Source: Sporosarcina thermotolerans
GTDB taxonomy: Bacteria > Bacillota > Bacilli > Bacillales_A > Planococcaceae
Direction: 5' to 3'
Assembly (NCBI RefSeq): GCF_030067815.1
Contig: NZ_CP125968.1
Span: 186,001 to 250,000, forward strand
DNA: 64,000 bases
Part shown: piece by piece, positions 1-8,729 of the stretch
Numbering within the stretch: the stretch's first letter is position 1
Layout: every line of letters starts with the position of its first letter
Notes under the pieces: generated by a model
What the model was told of the DNA's origin: nothing
Database searches by the model: none
The model's input: only the letters and a program-made list of their open reading frames with translations
Position numbers and translations under genes: made by a program

Positions 1-90
1 GACGCTATAAAAAAGGACCCGATCAAGGCCCTTTTAAGATATTAATTATTCAACAATCGCACCCGTTAATTGAACAAAATTACTATTTCT

Positions 91-273
91 CTATCCTTTA
101 TTTTCTTCTAATTCTAACCTTCTTCGTTCCAGATCTAATTTTTCCTGCTCTAATTTTATTTCTCTTTCCTTAATTTTAAAATGTTTATTGGTAGAGTAAA
201 TACCCATAATTATGCTAACTATTAGCACAATAACTAATACCACAATTACTATCAACAAAATAAATAATTCCAA
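91..273 (-). CDS. small single-pass membrane protein with charged coiled-coil tail
   Basis: Short hypothetical protein. The N-terminal half is one long hydrophobic helix rich in I, L and V; the C-terminal half is a highly charged helix ending in RRRLELEENKG and would lie in the cytoplasm. An in-frame ATG exists 18 nt further upstream (291), but nothing like a ribosome binding site precedes it. AGGGAG at 283-288 sits 9 nt before the TTG at 273, so I prefer that start (60 aa). Family not recognised. A weak GC hairpin with a T run near positions 11-36 could terminate it. Confidence 0.5.
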   Translation of the reverse strand: MELFILLIVIVVLVIVLIVSIIMGIYSTNKHFKIKEREIKLEQEKLDLERRRLELEENKG

Positions 274-594
274 ATTACTCAGCTCCCTCATAATAAATAA
301 TGACTAAGAGAAAAATTAACATAAGAATTACATCACAGAAACCTAATGTTTCTTCTCTTGAACAATCCTTCACAAACTTTATTTACAATACCTTTAATAT
401 AGATATTTCCGTATACAACAATCTGGCTCCGTTTGTTGAAGTATCAAATTTTATTCCTTACTCTTTATTATATCAGAGATAACGAACGAAACCTTCAAAT
501 TACTTAATTTATGCCGCAATTTAATTAACTTCTGATCACTCCAACTTATAAAAATATGTTTTGACATACAAATCAACAGCGGTATTAACACATA

Positions 595-738
595 CGTTAG
601 CAGAACTACAATAGAAATTGTAATCCTGCTAATAGGCTTGTCGATAGGCTATCTAAAGTAGGTGTGATTCATTTGCAAACGTTGATATATAGGTAAAAAG
701 GAAAGAGTCCAATTCATATGCGAATTTGGACTCTTTTT
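595..738 (+). ncRNA. candidate small structured RNA
   Basis: No convincing ORF lies between about 300 and 1040. A sigma-A-like promoter (TTGACA at 561-566, 16-nt spacer, TATTAA at 583-588) precedes a hairpin with arms TTAGCAG (597-603) and CTGCTAA (626-632) and an inner ACAAT/ATTGT stem. The segment ends in a strong intrinsic terminator. Promoter, structure and terminator without an ORF suggest a transcript of about 145 nt. This is inference; no known RNA family was recognised. Confidence 0.35.
702..738 (+). terminator. intrinsic terminator
   Basis: Arms AAAGAGTCCAATTC and GAATTTGGACTCTTT with one bulged base, followed by a T run. No recognised protein gene precedes it on this strand, which is the reason for proposing a small RNA upstream. 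Confidence 0.75.
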
Positions 739-841
739 GTGTGTTTAATTTAGTTTTTGTACCTCTCAACTGAACGGCTTAGTCAAATCCCCGAGTCACA
801 TTATTCGTAATTTGGGACGCGTATATGCCTATAAAAACGAT

Positions 842-942
842 GAATAACCGACTCTTAGGGGGTTATCACCGACTTGGACGACTTTATCACCGACTCTTGA
901 CGCTTTATCACCGACTCTCCGCACTTTATCACCGACTCGCTA
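842..942 (+). repeat. 21-nt periodic TTATCACCGACT array (block A)
   Basis: Core TTATCACCGACT starts at 863, 884, 905 and 926, exactly 21 nt apart, with a degenerate unit (AATAACCGACT) just upstream at 843. The 9 nt between cores differ in every unit. It lies between the terminator at 738 and the LytTR regulator gene. All units carry the CCGACT form of the core. Confidence 0.9.
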
Positions 943-1041
943 CAAAAACTGTGAAAAATGTCCAGTATTCCAACTTCATAGATATTAATCTACTGGTATA
1001 ATACGAATATTAGATATAATTCCGGAAATGGGGTTTGTTAC

Positions 1042-2085
1042 TTGTCACTTCAATTTATAAATGCAGAAAAAAGAATCAATGACTCAGTCATCTTCCCTTC
1101 TTTCGATTTATCAGCTGAACGAGGTAAAGTTGTTGCAGTCTATTCCAGCGTTAATATCCGGGAACAACTGATTGGGCTCTTAGTTGGAAAAAACAAATTA
1201 TCTAATGGAGAAATTCGCATCGGTGAGGATGACATTCCCGGGAACAAACATCAAATTGGTTTTTTCTTCTTAAACAGTGGATTATATGAACGTTTATCTA
1301 TTGTAGAAATGATTCAGTTCACAAAAAGTATTTACTCATCCGCTATATCAGTTGCTGAAGTCATTAACTCAGTTCAATTAGGTTCAAAACGTAATGTAAA
1401 AATAAAACAGTTGTCCTATTCCGAGAAAAAACGAGTTCAACTTGCTTGTTTACTTATTCAAAATCCTTTTATTTACATTTTGGAGGAGCCCGATCAAAAC
1501 CTTGATCTGGAAACAAAAAGAATCTTGCTCACTGTTTTAGATGAGATTCGGTTACAGAAAAAGGTAGTTTTCATATTAACGGGAAATCTCGAAAGTGCAG
1601 TCAATTCCTCCGATGAAGTTTGGAGGTTGGACGAAAACGGACTCCATGGCGTCCAGATCGAAGAGCAGATTGAGGCGGATAACGAAATGCCCTCTGAAGA
1701 AGAAATTAATGTTTCGAATGAACAAACCGTACCGGTCGTTCAACCGGTAAAATTCGAAAAAATCCCAACAAAAGTGAACGATAAAATCGTATTATTTGAC
1801 CCTATTGAAATTGACTATATTGAAAGTAATGAAGGCCAATCATTCTTGCATATTAAAGGAGAGTCATTTCCAAGCGTGTTCACCCTGAATGATTTGGAAC
1901 AACGACTACTTCCCTTCGGTTTCTTTCGTTGCCATCGTTCATATATCGTTAATCTTCAAAGGGTAAGAGAAGTGATTACTTGGACAAGGAATAGTTATAG
2001 TTTGGTGTTGGAGGATGCGAAGAAGTCTTCAATCCCATTATCGAAAACGAAAATGGCTGAACTTAAAGAGATGTTAGGACTCTAA
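1042..2085 (+). CDS. degenerate ABC ATPase-LytTR fusion regulator
   Basis: 347 aa, TTG start. Residues about 1-215 have the layout of an ABC transporter nucleotide-binding domain: a signature-like LSYSEKKRVQLACLL and a Walker-B-like YILEEPDQNLD. The Walker A loop (expected GxxGxGKS/T) is replaced by YSSVNIREQL and is very unlikely to bind ATP normally. Residues about 245-347 form a LytTR DNA-binding domain (IDYIESNEGQSFLHI, FRCHRSYIVNL). Such fusions usually sit beside, and probably control, an ABC exporter, and one follows at 2363-3914. The control role is inference. Confidence 0.8.
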   Translation: MSLQFINAEKRINDSVIFPSFDLSAERGKVVAVYSSVNIREQLIGLLVGKNKLSNGEIRIGEDDIPGNKHQIGFFFLNSGLYERLSIVEMIQFTKSIYSSAISVAEVINSVQLGSKRNVKIKQLSYSEKKRVQLACLLIQNPFIYILEEPDQNLDLETKRILLTVLDEIRLQKKVVFILTGNLESAVNSSDEVWRLDENGLHGVQIEEQIEADNEMPSEEEINVSNEQTVPVVQPVKFEKIPTKVNDKIVLFDPIEIDYIESNEGQSFLHIKGESFPSVFTLNDLEQRLLPFGFFRCHRSYIVNLQRVREVITWTRNSYSLVLEDAKKSSIPLSKTKMAELKEMLGL

Positions 2086-2226
2086 TCATGTAGAAGCTTG
2101 TCTAATTTCCCCGGAAATATTCGACAATAGAAGACACTTAAAAAACAGTGATTTTCCTGCGTTCTTCACGCTTCACTTTTTCTTATTTAACAGAAATTCA
2201 GCTCCAGTGACCGGTTTTCATCTGTT

Positions 2227-2280
2227 CATTCACCCTTTAAACTGCTCCATTCACCTTGAAATAAACTCCTTTCATCCAAG
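2227..2280 (+). repeat. weak CATTCACC 21-nt repeat
   Basis: CATTCACC at 2227 recurs at 2248 and, degenerate (CTTTCATCC), at 2269, again 21 nt apart. It could be a decayed relative of the TTATCACC arrays or chance; there are only three units. A possible -10 box (TATAAT) follows at about 2282, ahead of the ABC ATPase gene. Confidence 0.3.
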
Positions 2281-2362
2281 ATATAATGCCTCCCTATTCA
2301 TTTCCTTGTAATCTGAGATTGCAGATACGAAATGAACGAATAACAGTTTGAGGAGGATACGG

Positions 2363-3211
2363 ATGGAAAACATTATTGAAGTGAAGGCCTTGGCAAAGGT
2401 CTTTGCTAACCAAGTAGCACTTGAAAGTGTTAATTTTCAAGTTAAAAGGGGCGAGGTATTCGGTTTCCTTGGACCGAGTGGATCAGGTAAAACAACAACC
2501 ATTAAAATATTGACTGGACAATTGAATCCAACAAGCGGAGTTGCGACGGTATTTGGAGAATCTGTTGAAGCACTTCGGAAACCCACTAATCGGAAACGCT
2601 TCGGAGTGTTGACGGATAATAGCGGATTATATGGAAGATTGTCCATATACGACAACTTAAAGCTCTATTGCGATTTGTACGGAATGCCCCCTTCCAAAAT
2701 TGACGAAGTGCTTGAAATCGTCAATTTAAAGGCGGATCAACAAAAGCGGGTTTCCACGCTGTCTAAAGGAATGACTCAGCGGGTTACATTAGCTCGTGCT
2801 TTGATTCATGAGCCGGAATTACTTTTCTTGGATGAACCGACCTCGGCTCTCGACCCTACAAATACCCTTCATATTTATGAGGGATTACGAGCTCTCAACG
2901 CGAAAGGAACGACGATATTCCTTACCACGCATGACATGCTTGAGGCAGAGAAGCTTTGTGATCGGATTGCTTTCCTTAATAAAGGAAAAATCCAATTATT
3001 AGATACACCTGATCGGCTTAAAAAGCAGTTTTCGGATGCAACCATTACAGTCGAATTGTTAAATGAAGAAAAAGTGGTCATTCCAGCAGGAGAGGAAGGG
3101 GCCCAGCAATTATTTAATTACATGACGGCAAATCAAGTGGCGACGATACATTCGAATGAGCCGACACTAGGTGATATTTTCGTACAAGTTACTGGGAGGG
3201 AATTAGTATGA
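2363..3211 (+). CDS. ABC-2 type transporter ATP-binding protein
   Basis: Energises an exporter whose membrane subunit is encoded immediately downstream. Walker A is GPSGSGKT, signature LSKGMTQRVTLARAL, Walker B LLFLDEPTSALDP and H-loop TTHDM, all intact. Length (282 aa) is normal for the BcrA/NatA-like ABC-2 class. An in-frame TTG 15 nt upstream overlaps the ribosome binding site itself (GAGGAGG at about 2349-2355), so ATG 2363 is the start. The stop overlaps the start of the permease by 4 nt (ATGA), indicating translational coupling. The substrate cannot be told from sequence. Confidence 0.92.
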   Translation: MENIIEVKALAKVFANQVALESVNFQVKRGEVFGFLGPSGSGKTTTIKILTGQLNPTSGVATVFGESVEALRKPTNRKRFGVLTDNSGLYGRLSIYDNLKLYCDLYGMPPSKIDEVLEIVNLKADQQKRVSTLSKGMTQRVTLARALIHEPELLFLDEPTSALDPTNTLHIYEGLRALNAKGTTIFLTTHDMLEAEKLCDRIAFLNKGKIQLLDTPDRLKKQFSDATITVELLNEEKVVIPAGEEGAQQLFNYMTANQVATIHSNEPTLGDIFVQVTGRELV

Positions 3212-3914
3212 CTTTTTCTTGGAGACGTGTGAATGCTATTTTAGTGAAAGATTATAAGGACTTTTCTAGAAATCTAGCAGTTTCTATTATCATCTTCATG
3301 CCACCTGTTATGGCAGCCTTGTTCAGTCGTATTGGAACTGTTTCGATAGAAGCACATTATATGGTTTTCAATATGGCATTTGCTCTTGTTGCGACGTATG
3401 TGCAGTGCAGCTTGATTGCAGAAGAGAAAGATAAGAATACATTGCGTGGATTGATGATCTCCCCCGCCAGCACATTGAGATTTTAGGAGGTAAAAGCCTG
3501 CTAACTTTCCTTCTGACGATGTTAGTACTTATACTTTCTGTCTTTTTCGGAGATTACCGACCACAGAATGTGCTTATCATCGGCGTGGCATTTGCTTTTT
3601 CGGCATTCTTTTATATCGGTATGGGGACATTGTTAGGTTTGTTTGCGAAATCCGTTATGGAAGCTAATGTTATTGTTTTACCAGTGCTCCTATTTTTCTC
3701 GATGGGAACTTTTGCTCTTCCGTTTGCAGAAAAGTACCCGGTCTTGAAGGTTCTGGAATATTTTCCAAATGTCCAATTGATTGAGATCGCAGCAAAAGTC
3801 GAAGCCGGTGGAGGATTTGGGGATACATTCTTGCCTTTAGGTATCATCCTAGCCTGGGCGATTGCGATGTTTGGCTTGACTGTTGTTGTTTATCGGAAAA
3901 GGATGGTGGACTAA
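3208..3914 (+). pseudogene. ABC-2 type transporter permease, one frameshift
   Basis: Membrane subunit of the exporter. The first frame (3208-3486) holds the cytoplasmic N-terminus and first helices and stops prematurely; the rest continues in another frame through 3914 with further membrane helices. Inserting one base in the TTGAG at about 3475 restores LEILGGKSLL and a continuous protein of about 235 aa. A one-base loss next to a homopolymer is the pattern seen across this window, so the gene is probably intact in the organism. Confidence 0.8.
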
Positions 3915-3915
3915 T

Positions 3916-3996
3916 ATGAAGAAAGCATTGAAACCATTGATAGGATTTGCGTTAGGAATTATTGTTGTTATCATTTACAGAACTTTTTTCGGTTGA
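3916..3996 (+). CDS. 26-aa membrane peptide after ABC permease
   Basis: ATG two bases after the permease stop, preceded by GGATGGTGG. It encodes MKKALKPLIGFALGII followed by VVIIYRTFFG: a basic start and one hydrophobic helix. It could be a small accessory subunit of the exporter or a chance ORF; there is no family evidence. Confidence 0.35.
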   Translation: MKKALKPLIGFALGIIVVIIYRTFFG

Positions 3997-3999
3997 AGC

Positions 4000-4140
4000 T
4001 TTATGCGTGTCTGGACGTGCTTATGCTGGAATTCTGAGTTTTATGTGCGGCTGGACGTGTTTATGCGTGATTCTCGCCCTTTATGCACTTTTCGGACAGA
4101 TTATGCGTGATTGTACCGATTTATACGTATTTAACGGAGA
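4000..4140 (+). repeat. 20-nt periodic TTATGCGTG array
   Basis: TTATG (last unit TTATA) starts at 4001, 4021, 4041, 4061, 4081, 4101 and 4121: seven units with an exact 20-nt period. The best-conserved form is TTTATGCGTG; the other 10-11 nt vary. It fills the convergent gap between the ABC exporter and nrdF. Its design resembles the TTATCACC arrays (shared TTTAT, then a short core, then variable bases) but the core sequence and the period differ. Confidence 0.85.
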
Positions 4141-4170
4141 GCCATTGATCGTATTTAGCTCTCCGTTCTT
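4133..4170. terminator. terminator between exporter and nrdF
   Basis: Perfect arms AACGGAGAGC (4133-4142) and GCTCTCCGTT (4158-4167), followed on the + strand by a T-rich stretch. It sits just past the nrdF stop codon, so it probably serves both converging units. The left arm overlaps the last unit of the 20-nt array. Confidence 0.65.
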
Positions 4171-4179
4171 CATTTTCAT

Positions 4180-5217
4180 TTATAAGTCATCAAACCCGTT
4201 CAAGTTGCTTGTTTTTACGTATTGTCTTGATGTTTGTTCGAAGAAATCGGTTTTTGTGTCGTCAAAGTTATCGACATAGGCGCGGATCCATTTCATCGGG
4301 TTATCGGTGAATTCCGGATAGATTTCGCTCAATCCAAGCATGCGTAACATTTTATTTGCGCGATATTTCACGTAGCCCGCCATTTCTTCGAGGTCGATTC
4401 CAACGATTTCCCCTAACACATAGCGGCTCCAAATGATTTCCTGTTCGACGGAATGGCGGAATTGATCGTAAATCCAATCGGTGAATTCTTCGGTATTATA
4501 CTTCGGATTTTCTGCAAGTGCCGCGCGGAAAATATCGCTGATTGCTTTACCGTGCTGCAGTTCATCGCGGTTTATATATGAAATCATCGTCGATGTTCCG
4601 ACCATTTTCTGATGGCGCGCGAGATTGTAGAAGAATGCAAAACCACTATAGAAGAATAGTCCTTCTAATAATGTCGTGTACACCATTGCTTTCAACACAG
4701 TTTCAACCGTAGGATTTTCCGCGAATTCATTATAAATATCGACAATCCGCTCGTTCCGTTTCATTAGTACTTCATCGCTGCGGCCCATTTCGAATGAATC
4801 CATCTGTTTGTCGAGCGTCGTTACGGAGGAAAGGACGTACGCATAGCTGTGATTATGCTCGCTTTCCTGGTCGGCGATTGTAGCCATGATTGACTTCACC
4901 GAAGGATCAGTTGTGAAGTCCACAATTTTCATGGCGATGACGGTTTGCGGGCCATCCAGTGTTGCAAGCAGCCCGATAATTTTTAGAAACGCCTCTTGTT
5001 CCGCTTTCGATAAGTTCGGGAATTGCTTTACATCCTGCGTCATATCGACTTCATTCGCTGTCCAAAAAAGAGAGCGGATGCGCTGACGTATTGTATAGAA
5101 ATGCGGATGCGATAGGTCGTTCCAGTTCAGGATACCGCTCGCTTTTCCGCCGAATATTGCCGTTGATTTATTTGGATTTGCTGGATTTAGCACTTTAACG
5201 CGTGTAAGTGTTGCCAA
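4180..5217 (-). CDS. nrdF: class Ib ribonucleotide reductase beta subunit NrdF
   Basis: Carries the di-metal/tyrosyl-radical cofactor that activates NrdE for reducing ribonucleoside diphosphates to deoxyribonucleotides. Ferritin-like motifs are visible: ESEHNHSYAYV, EGLFFYSGFAFF and RDELQHGKAISD supply metal-ligand Glu/His residues. Length is about 345 aa. An upstream in-frame ATG (5241) would lie across the ribosome binding site; GAAAGGAG lies about 9 nt before the TTG at 5217, giving a start of MATLTRVKVLNP. The gene overlaps the end of nrdI by 31 nt and is last in nrdE-nrdI-nrdF. Confidence 0.93.
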   Translation of the reverse strand: MATLTRVKVLNPANPNKSTAIFGGKASGILNWNDLSHPHFYTIRQRIRSLFWTANEVDMTQDVKQFPNLSKAEQEAFLKIIGLLATLDGPQTVIAMKIVDFTTDPSVKSIMATIADQESEHNHSYAYVLSSVTTLDKQMDSFEMGRSDEVLMKRNERIVDIYNEFAENPTVETVLKAMVYTTLLEGLFFYSGFAFFYNLARHQKMVGTSTMISYINRDELQHGKAISDIFRAALAENPKYNTEEFTDWIYDQFRHSVEQEIIWSRYVLGEIVGIDLEEMAGYVKYRANKMLRMLGLSEIYPEFTDNPMKWIRAYVDNFDDTKTDFFEQTSRQYVKTSNLNGFDDL

Positions 5218-5636
5218 TGTTGATGAACTCCTTTCGCCCATTCGATTACTTTCTTTTCTTGGATGCCACGTGGGCTTTGTTCGATTTTTAGAGGTTCGTA
5301 TTTTGATTCATAAAATCGTTTTAGTTTATCGGCGGCGTGGCAAAATAGCTCGTCCCCGCCAAACTGGGTGTCTCCAGTACCGAAGACATAGACGTTTTCG
5401 GGCTTATAGCTGATGTCCGCGACGAAATCCTTCACCTTGTCAGGCGTTGCACCCTTATCCCATGTGAATGAACCGATTATCATCGCATCAAACTGCCGCG
5501 GATTCGGTATCGGACCGTTTCCGATCCGATGCACAGTCACGTCCAATCCTTCCGACAGCAGCGTCTCCTCCACGATTTCAGCCACTTCCTCCGTATTTCC
5601 GCTCCAGGATGCATACGCAATCAGGAATGACACCAT
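5187..5636 (-). CDS. nrdI: flavodoxin-like NrdI
   Basis: Small FMN protein that supplies the oxidant for assembling the manganese-tyrosyl cofactor of NrdF. Visible features are a phosphate-binding loop SWSGNTEEVAE near residue 12 and VFGTGDTQFGG in the second half. The start at 5636 (ATG GTG TCA) has GAGGAG 5-6 nt upstream; the longer in-frame extension is the tail of nrdE read in another frame. About 149 aa, slightly longer than typical NrdI. It overlaps nrdE by 16 nt and nrdF by 31 nt, so the three are translationally coupled. Confidence 0.92.
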   Translation of the reverse strand: MVSFLIAYASWSGNTEEVAEIVEETLLSEGLDVTVHRIGNGPIPNPRQFDAMIIGSFTWDKGATPDKVKDFVADISYKPENVYVFGTGDTQFGGDELFCHAADKLKRFYESKYEPLKIEQSPRGIQEKKVIEWAKGVHQHWQHLHALKC

Positions 5637-7840
5637 TCGCACTCCTCGATATCCGAAGCTGTAGATCTCATGTAATACGTCGATTTCATGCCCGATTTCC
5701 ATGCTTGAATATGCAACTCAAGGAGGACGGATGCGCGTATGTTATTCGGCACGTAAATATTGAACGAAATTGCCTGATCGATATGGCGCTGTCTTGCTGC
5801 ATTTTGCTTGATGGACCAGCGCTGATCGACAATATACGCAGAGCGACGGTAGACATCGTATGTGTTATGGTCCAAATCCGGTGCGATAACAGGTAGCTTG
5901 TAATCTTTCTTTTCCTCGTGGTAGAACGGCTTGAAAATCGGATCGATGGAAGCCGTAGACCCTGCGATGACCGATGTTGAGCTGTTCGGCGCGACAGCCA
6001 TTAAATAGCCGTTTCGCATGCCGTTTGTCGCAACATCAATGCGTAGCTCACGCCATTGTTTCGAGTCGTAGCCACGTTGTTCGAAATAAGTCCCAGTCTG
6101 CCAATCTGACCCTTCGAATAAAGGATAAGCCCCCTCTCCCCCGCCAATTCCATCGATGCTTTGATTGTCAAATAAGCAATTCTTTCATACAGTTCGTCCG
6201 CATAGTCAACCGCTTCATCCGATTCCCATTGGATGTTTTTCAATGCAAGCAGATGGTGCCAGCCGAATGTTCCAAGGCCGATGCCACGGTAGCGGGCGTT
6301 CGTCCGTTGCGCCTGGATGACCGGGATTTTATTCAAATCAATGACGTTGTCTAACATGCGGACTTGGATCGTAATAAGTCGTTCCAATACGTCTGCGGGT
6401 ACTGCTCGGCCAAGGTTCACGGACGACAAGTTGCATACAACAAAATCTCCAGGCTTCGAACGGGTCACGACGATATCGTCTTCAAAAGTGACCGATTCGA
6501 ATTCGGTTGGACTCATGTTTTGCATGATTTCTGTACACAAATTACTGGAATACACCATACCCTTATGCTTATTTGGGTTTGTCCGGTTTACTTCATCACG
6601 GTAAAACATGAATGGCGTCCCCGTCTCAAGCTGGCTGCGCATGATCCGTTTCATGATTTCAATCGCCGGACGGTCTCCTTTGACAATTCCGGATGGTTCA
6701 CGCATTCCTCGTATTTATCGCGGAATCAACCGGCACCTTTCGTTTCATCATAATGATCCTCAAGCGAATATCCCATAACAGTCAGGACTTCATGCGGTCG
6801 AATAAATACCAATCGCCACGCGCTTCGACTTGGTCCAGGAATAGATCCGGAAGGCAGACTCCTGTGAAAATATCATGCGCACGCAAGCGATCGTCCCCGT
6901 TGTTCAGCTTGAGGTCAAGGAAAGTGAAAATATCTTTATGCCAAACATCGAGGTAAACTGCAATTGCCCCCTGGCGCTGACCAAGCTGATCGACGCTTAC
7001 CGCCGTATTGTTCAGCTGCTTGATCCACGGAAGAACGCCGCTTGAGGCACCTTTAAAACCACGGATGGAAGACCCGCGTGAACGGACTTTGCCCATGTAA
7101 ACTCCAATTCCACCGCCGTATTTCGATAGATTCGCAATATCGGTATTGCTGTCATAAATGCCTTGCAGCGAATCAGCGACCGTGTCAATGAAGCAGCTCG
7201 ACAGCTGACCATGCGGCTTGCCCGCATTCGCAAGCGTCGGCGTCGCGACTGTCATATACAGATTGCTCATCGCCCAATATGCTTCCGCAATTTTTTCAAG
7301 GCGATTTTCAGTTTCATTTTGCATGAGCGTCATCGCAATGATGAGCCAACGTTCTTGCGGCAATTCGACAGGCTGTTTATTGAAATCAACTGCAACATAC
7401 CTGTCCATAAGTGTTTTCAATCCAATATACGTGAACAGCTTGTCCCTTTCCGGCTTCAAGAATGTTCCTACTTCATCCAATTCCTCGCGCGAATATTTTT
7501 CAATCAAAACAGATGTATACAAGCCCTTCTCAACAAGCCGCTCCACGTTATCGGCAAAATCCGTATATGCTTTTGCGCCCCTAACGCTTTCCTGGCGTGA
7601 ATAAACATCTTGTAAATAAATCCTCGCAGCAACGAATGTCCAATAACCGGATGCTTCATCGATATAGCTAAGCGCCTCCAAAATCATCGCTTTCGTCCAC
7701 TCAGATTTTTCTCCATCGGAATGGCGTTCCAACCATTTTAGACTCGCATCTTCTAACACCGCCAACCGTGTTTCCCCGAACTCCGCCTTTAGGCTTCCAA
7801 ATATGCCCGCTACATCCATCTTTTCACGAATCAATGTCAT
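5621..7840 (-). pseudogene. nrdE: class Ib ribonucleotide reductase alpha subunit NrdE, with several lesions
   Basis: Catalytic subunit of class Ib RNR. Family features are scattered over three frames: CFIDTVADSLQGIYD (redox Cys), NLCTEIMQ (active-site Cys), NSSTSVIAGSTASIDP and a C-terminal CEWC pair. The start at 7840 follows AAAGGAGG. Lesions: one base lost at FDPHEV (about 6793), an in-frame TGA a few codons later (about 6737), one C lost at KETVPAIEI (about 6675) and one G lost in a G run at about 6130. Restored length is about 740 aa, normal for NrdE. Because nrdE-nrdI-nrdF is otherwise intact, sequencing error is more likely than decay. Confidence 0.85.
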
Positions 7841-7870
7841 CAAAATGATTCCTCCTTTGTGACACAATAC

Positions 7871-7913
7871 AAAAAAGCGATGATTCCACCTCTTCGGTAG
7901 AGTCATCGCTCAT
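7871..7913 (-). terminator. riboswitch-controlled terminator before nrdE
   Basis: On the minus strand, arms AGCGATGACTCTACC and GAGGTGGAATCATCGCT are separated by three bases and followed by a T run. It lies between the cobalamin aptamer and the nrdE ribosome binding site, the position expected for a transcription-termination expression platform. Confidence 0.8.
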
Positions 7914-8004
7914 GGAATTTGATTAGGAAACAGATCGGGACCTCGCCTAAATAGTGAAAGCAAAAAATACCCGCTCGCTTCCACCTCTCAACCCCCGAAG
8001 AAAG

Positions 8005-8175
8005 TGTCGCTTGACGATGGACGGCAGGTCTACTGGCTAACGCTTCTTCCTTCCATCTCCCCTTCCCGCGGCTTCATGCTGCAGTGGTTTTTGAGACGGT
8101 CGTCTGCGTTTACAGTTGCGGGGACAGCTCCAATTACGGATTCCCTTTTAAACCGATAACGGTACCATTCCATCG
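8005..8175 (-). promoter_or_regulatory. cobalamin (B12) riboswitch aptamer
   Basis: Read on the minus strand it contains the conserved blocks of the adenosylcobalamin riboswitch in order: TTTAAAAGGGAATCCG, then GGAGCTGTCCCCGCAACTG, then CCACTGCAGCATG, then GGAAGGGGAGATGGAAGG and GCCAGTAGACCTGCC. It is followed by the terminator at 7871-7913 and then nrdE. Established knowledge: B12-bound aptamers of this kind normally switch genes off, and B12 control of oxygen-dependent RNR is found where a B12-dependent class II RNR is also available. The 7914-8004 linker shows no other feature. Confidence 0.9.
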
Positions 8176-8331
8176 TTCGATACTATATATTGTGTCTTAT
8201 GTATAACTACTACCCTAACATGTTGTGGTTTAATCGTAAATAGGTAGAAAGATATTTTAATTTACGGACTTCTCCCTATACTTCATTACTCATATATGTG
8301 ATGATAAATATAAAAAGGAGGAGGGGTTCCA

Positions 8332-8697
8332 ATGGCTGATTTAAACGCAATTATGGCTTGGACGTTTACGGAGGAAGTTGCTGTTCCAGACGAAATAAAG
8401 GATTTGCTCATTGATGGCGAAGTAGCAGAGGTTGCCTATAAAACAATTCGTGATGTGGCGGTTGTAACAAACAAACGATTTATTATCGCAGACAAGCAAG
8501 GACTGACAGGTAAAAAGGTTGAAATCTATACGATTCCTTTTAAGTCAATCAATATGTACTCCACAGAAAACGCAGGACGGATTGATTTCAACGCTGAAAT
8601 TGAATTGTGGACGAAGGCAGGAAAACTTAAATTTAATCTGAATAAAAAAGTGGATGTACGTAAACTCGATAAAATCATTGCGAATGCCATTCTTTAA
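8332..8697 (+). CDS. PH-domain protein
   Basis: 121 aa. A single bacterial PH-like domain fills most of the protein: alternating beta strands around VAEVAYKTIRDVAVVTNKR, then TGKKVEIYTIPFKSINMYS and a C-terminal helix KLDKIIANAIL. No signal peptide or membrane segment, so probably cytosolic. The start is fixed by AAGGAGGAGGGG 7 nt upstream of ATG. The gene is monocistronic with its own terminator at 8703. Function of this small family is not known. Confidence 0.85.
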   Translation: MADLNAIMAWTFTEEVAVPDEIKDLLIDGEVAEVAYKTIRDVAVVTNKRFIIADKQGLTGKKVEIYTIPFKSINMYSTENAGRIDFNAEIELWTKAGKLKFNLNKKVDVRKLDKIIANAIL

Positions 8698-8702
8698 AAG
8701 AT

Positions 8703-8729
8703 AGAGCCATGCAATTGCGTGGCTCTTAA
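8703..8729. terminator. convergent terminator
   Basis: GAGCCATGCAATTGCGTGGCTC forms a hairpin followed by a short T/A tail. It lies between the PH-domain gene (+) and the esterase-like gene (-), whose stop codon it overlaps. Confidence 0.6.

Noticed and set aside
300..482. 60-aa plus-strand ORF
   Set aside because: No ribosome binding site, no recognisable composition, and it starts against the 5' end of the minus-strand gene.
5468..5896. Plus-strand ORFs across the nrd genes
   Set aside because: They are shadows of the well-supported minus-strand nrdI and nrdE frames.
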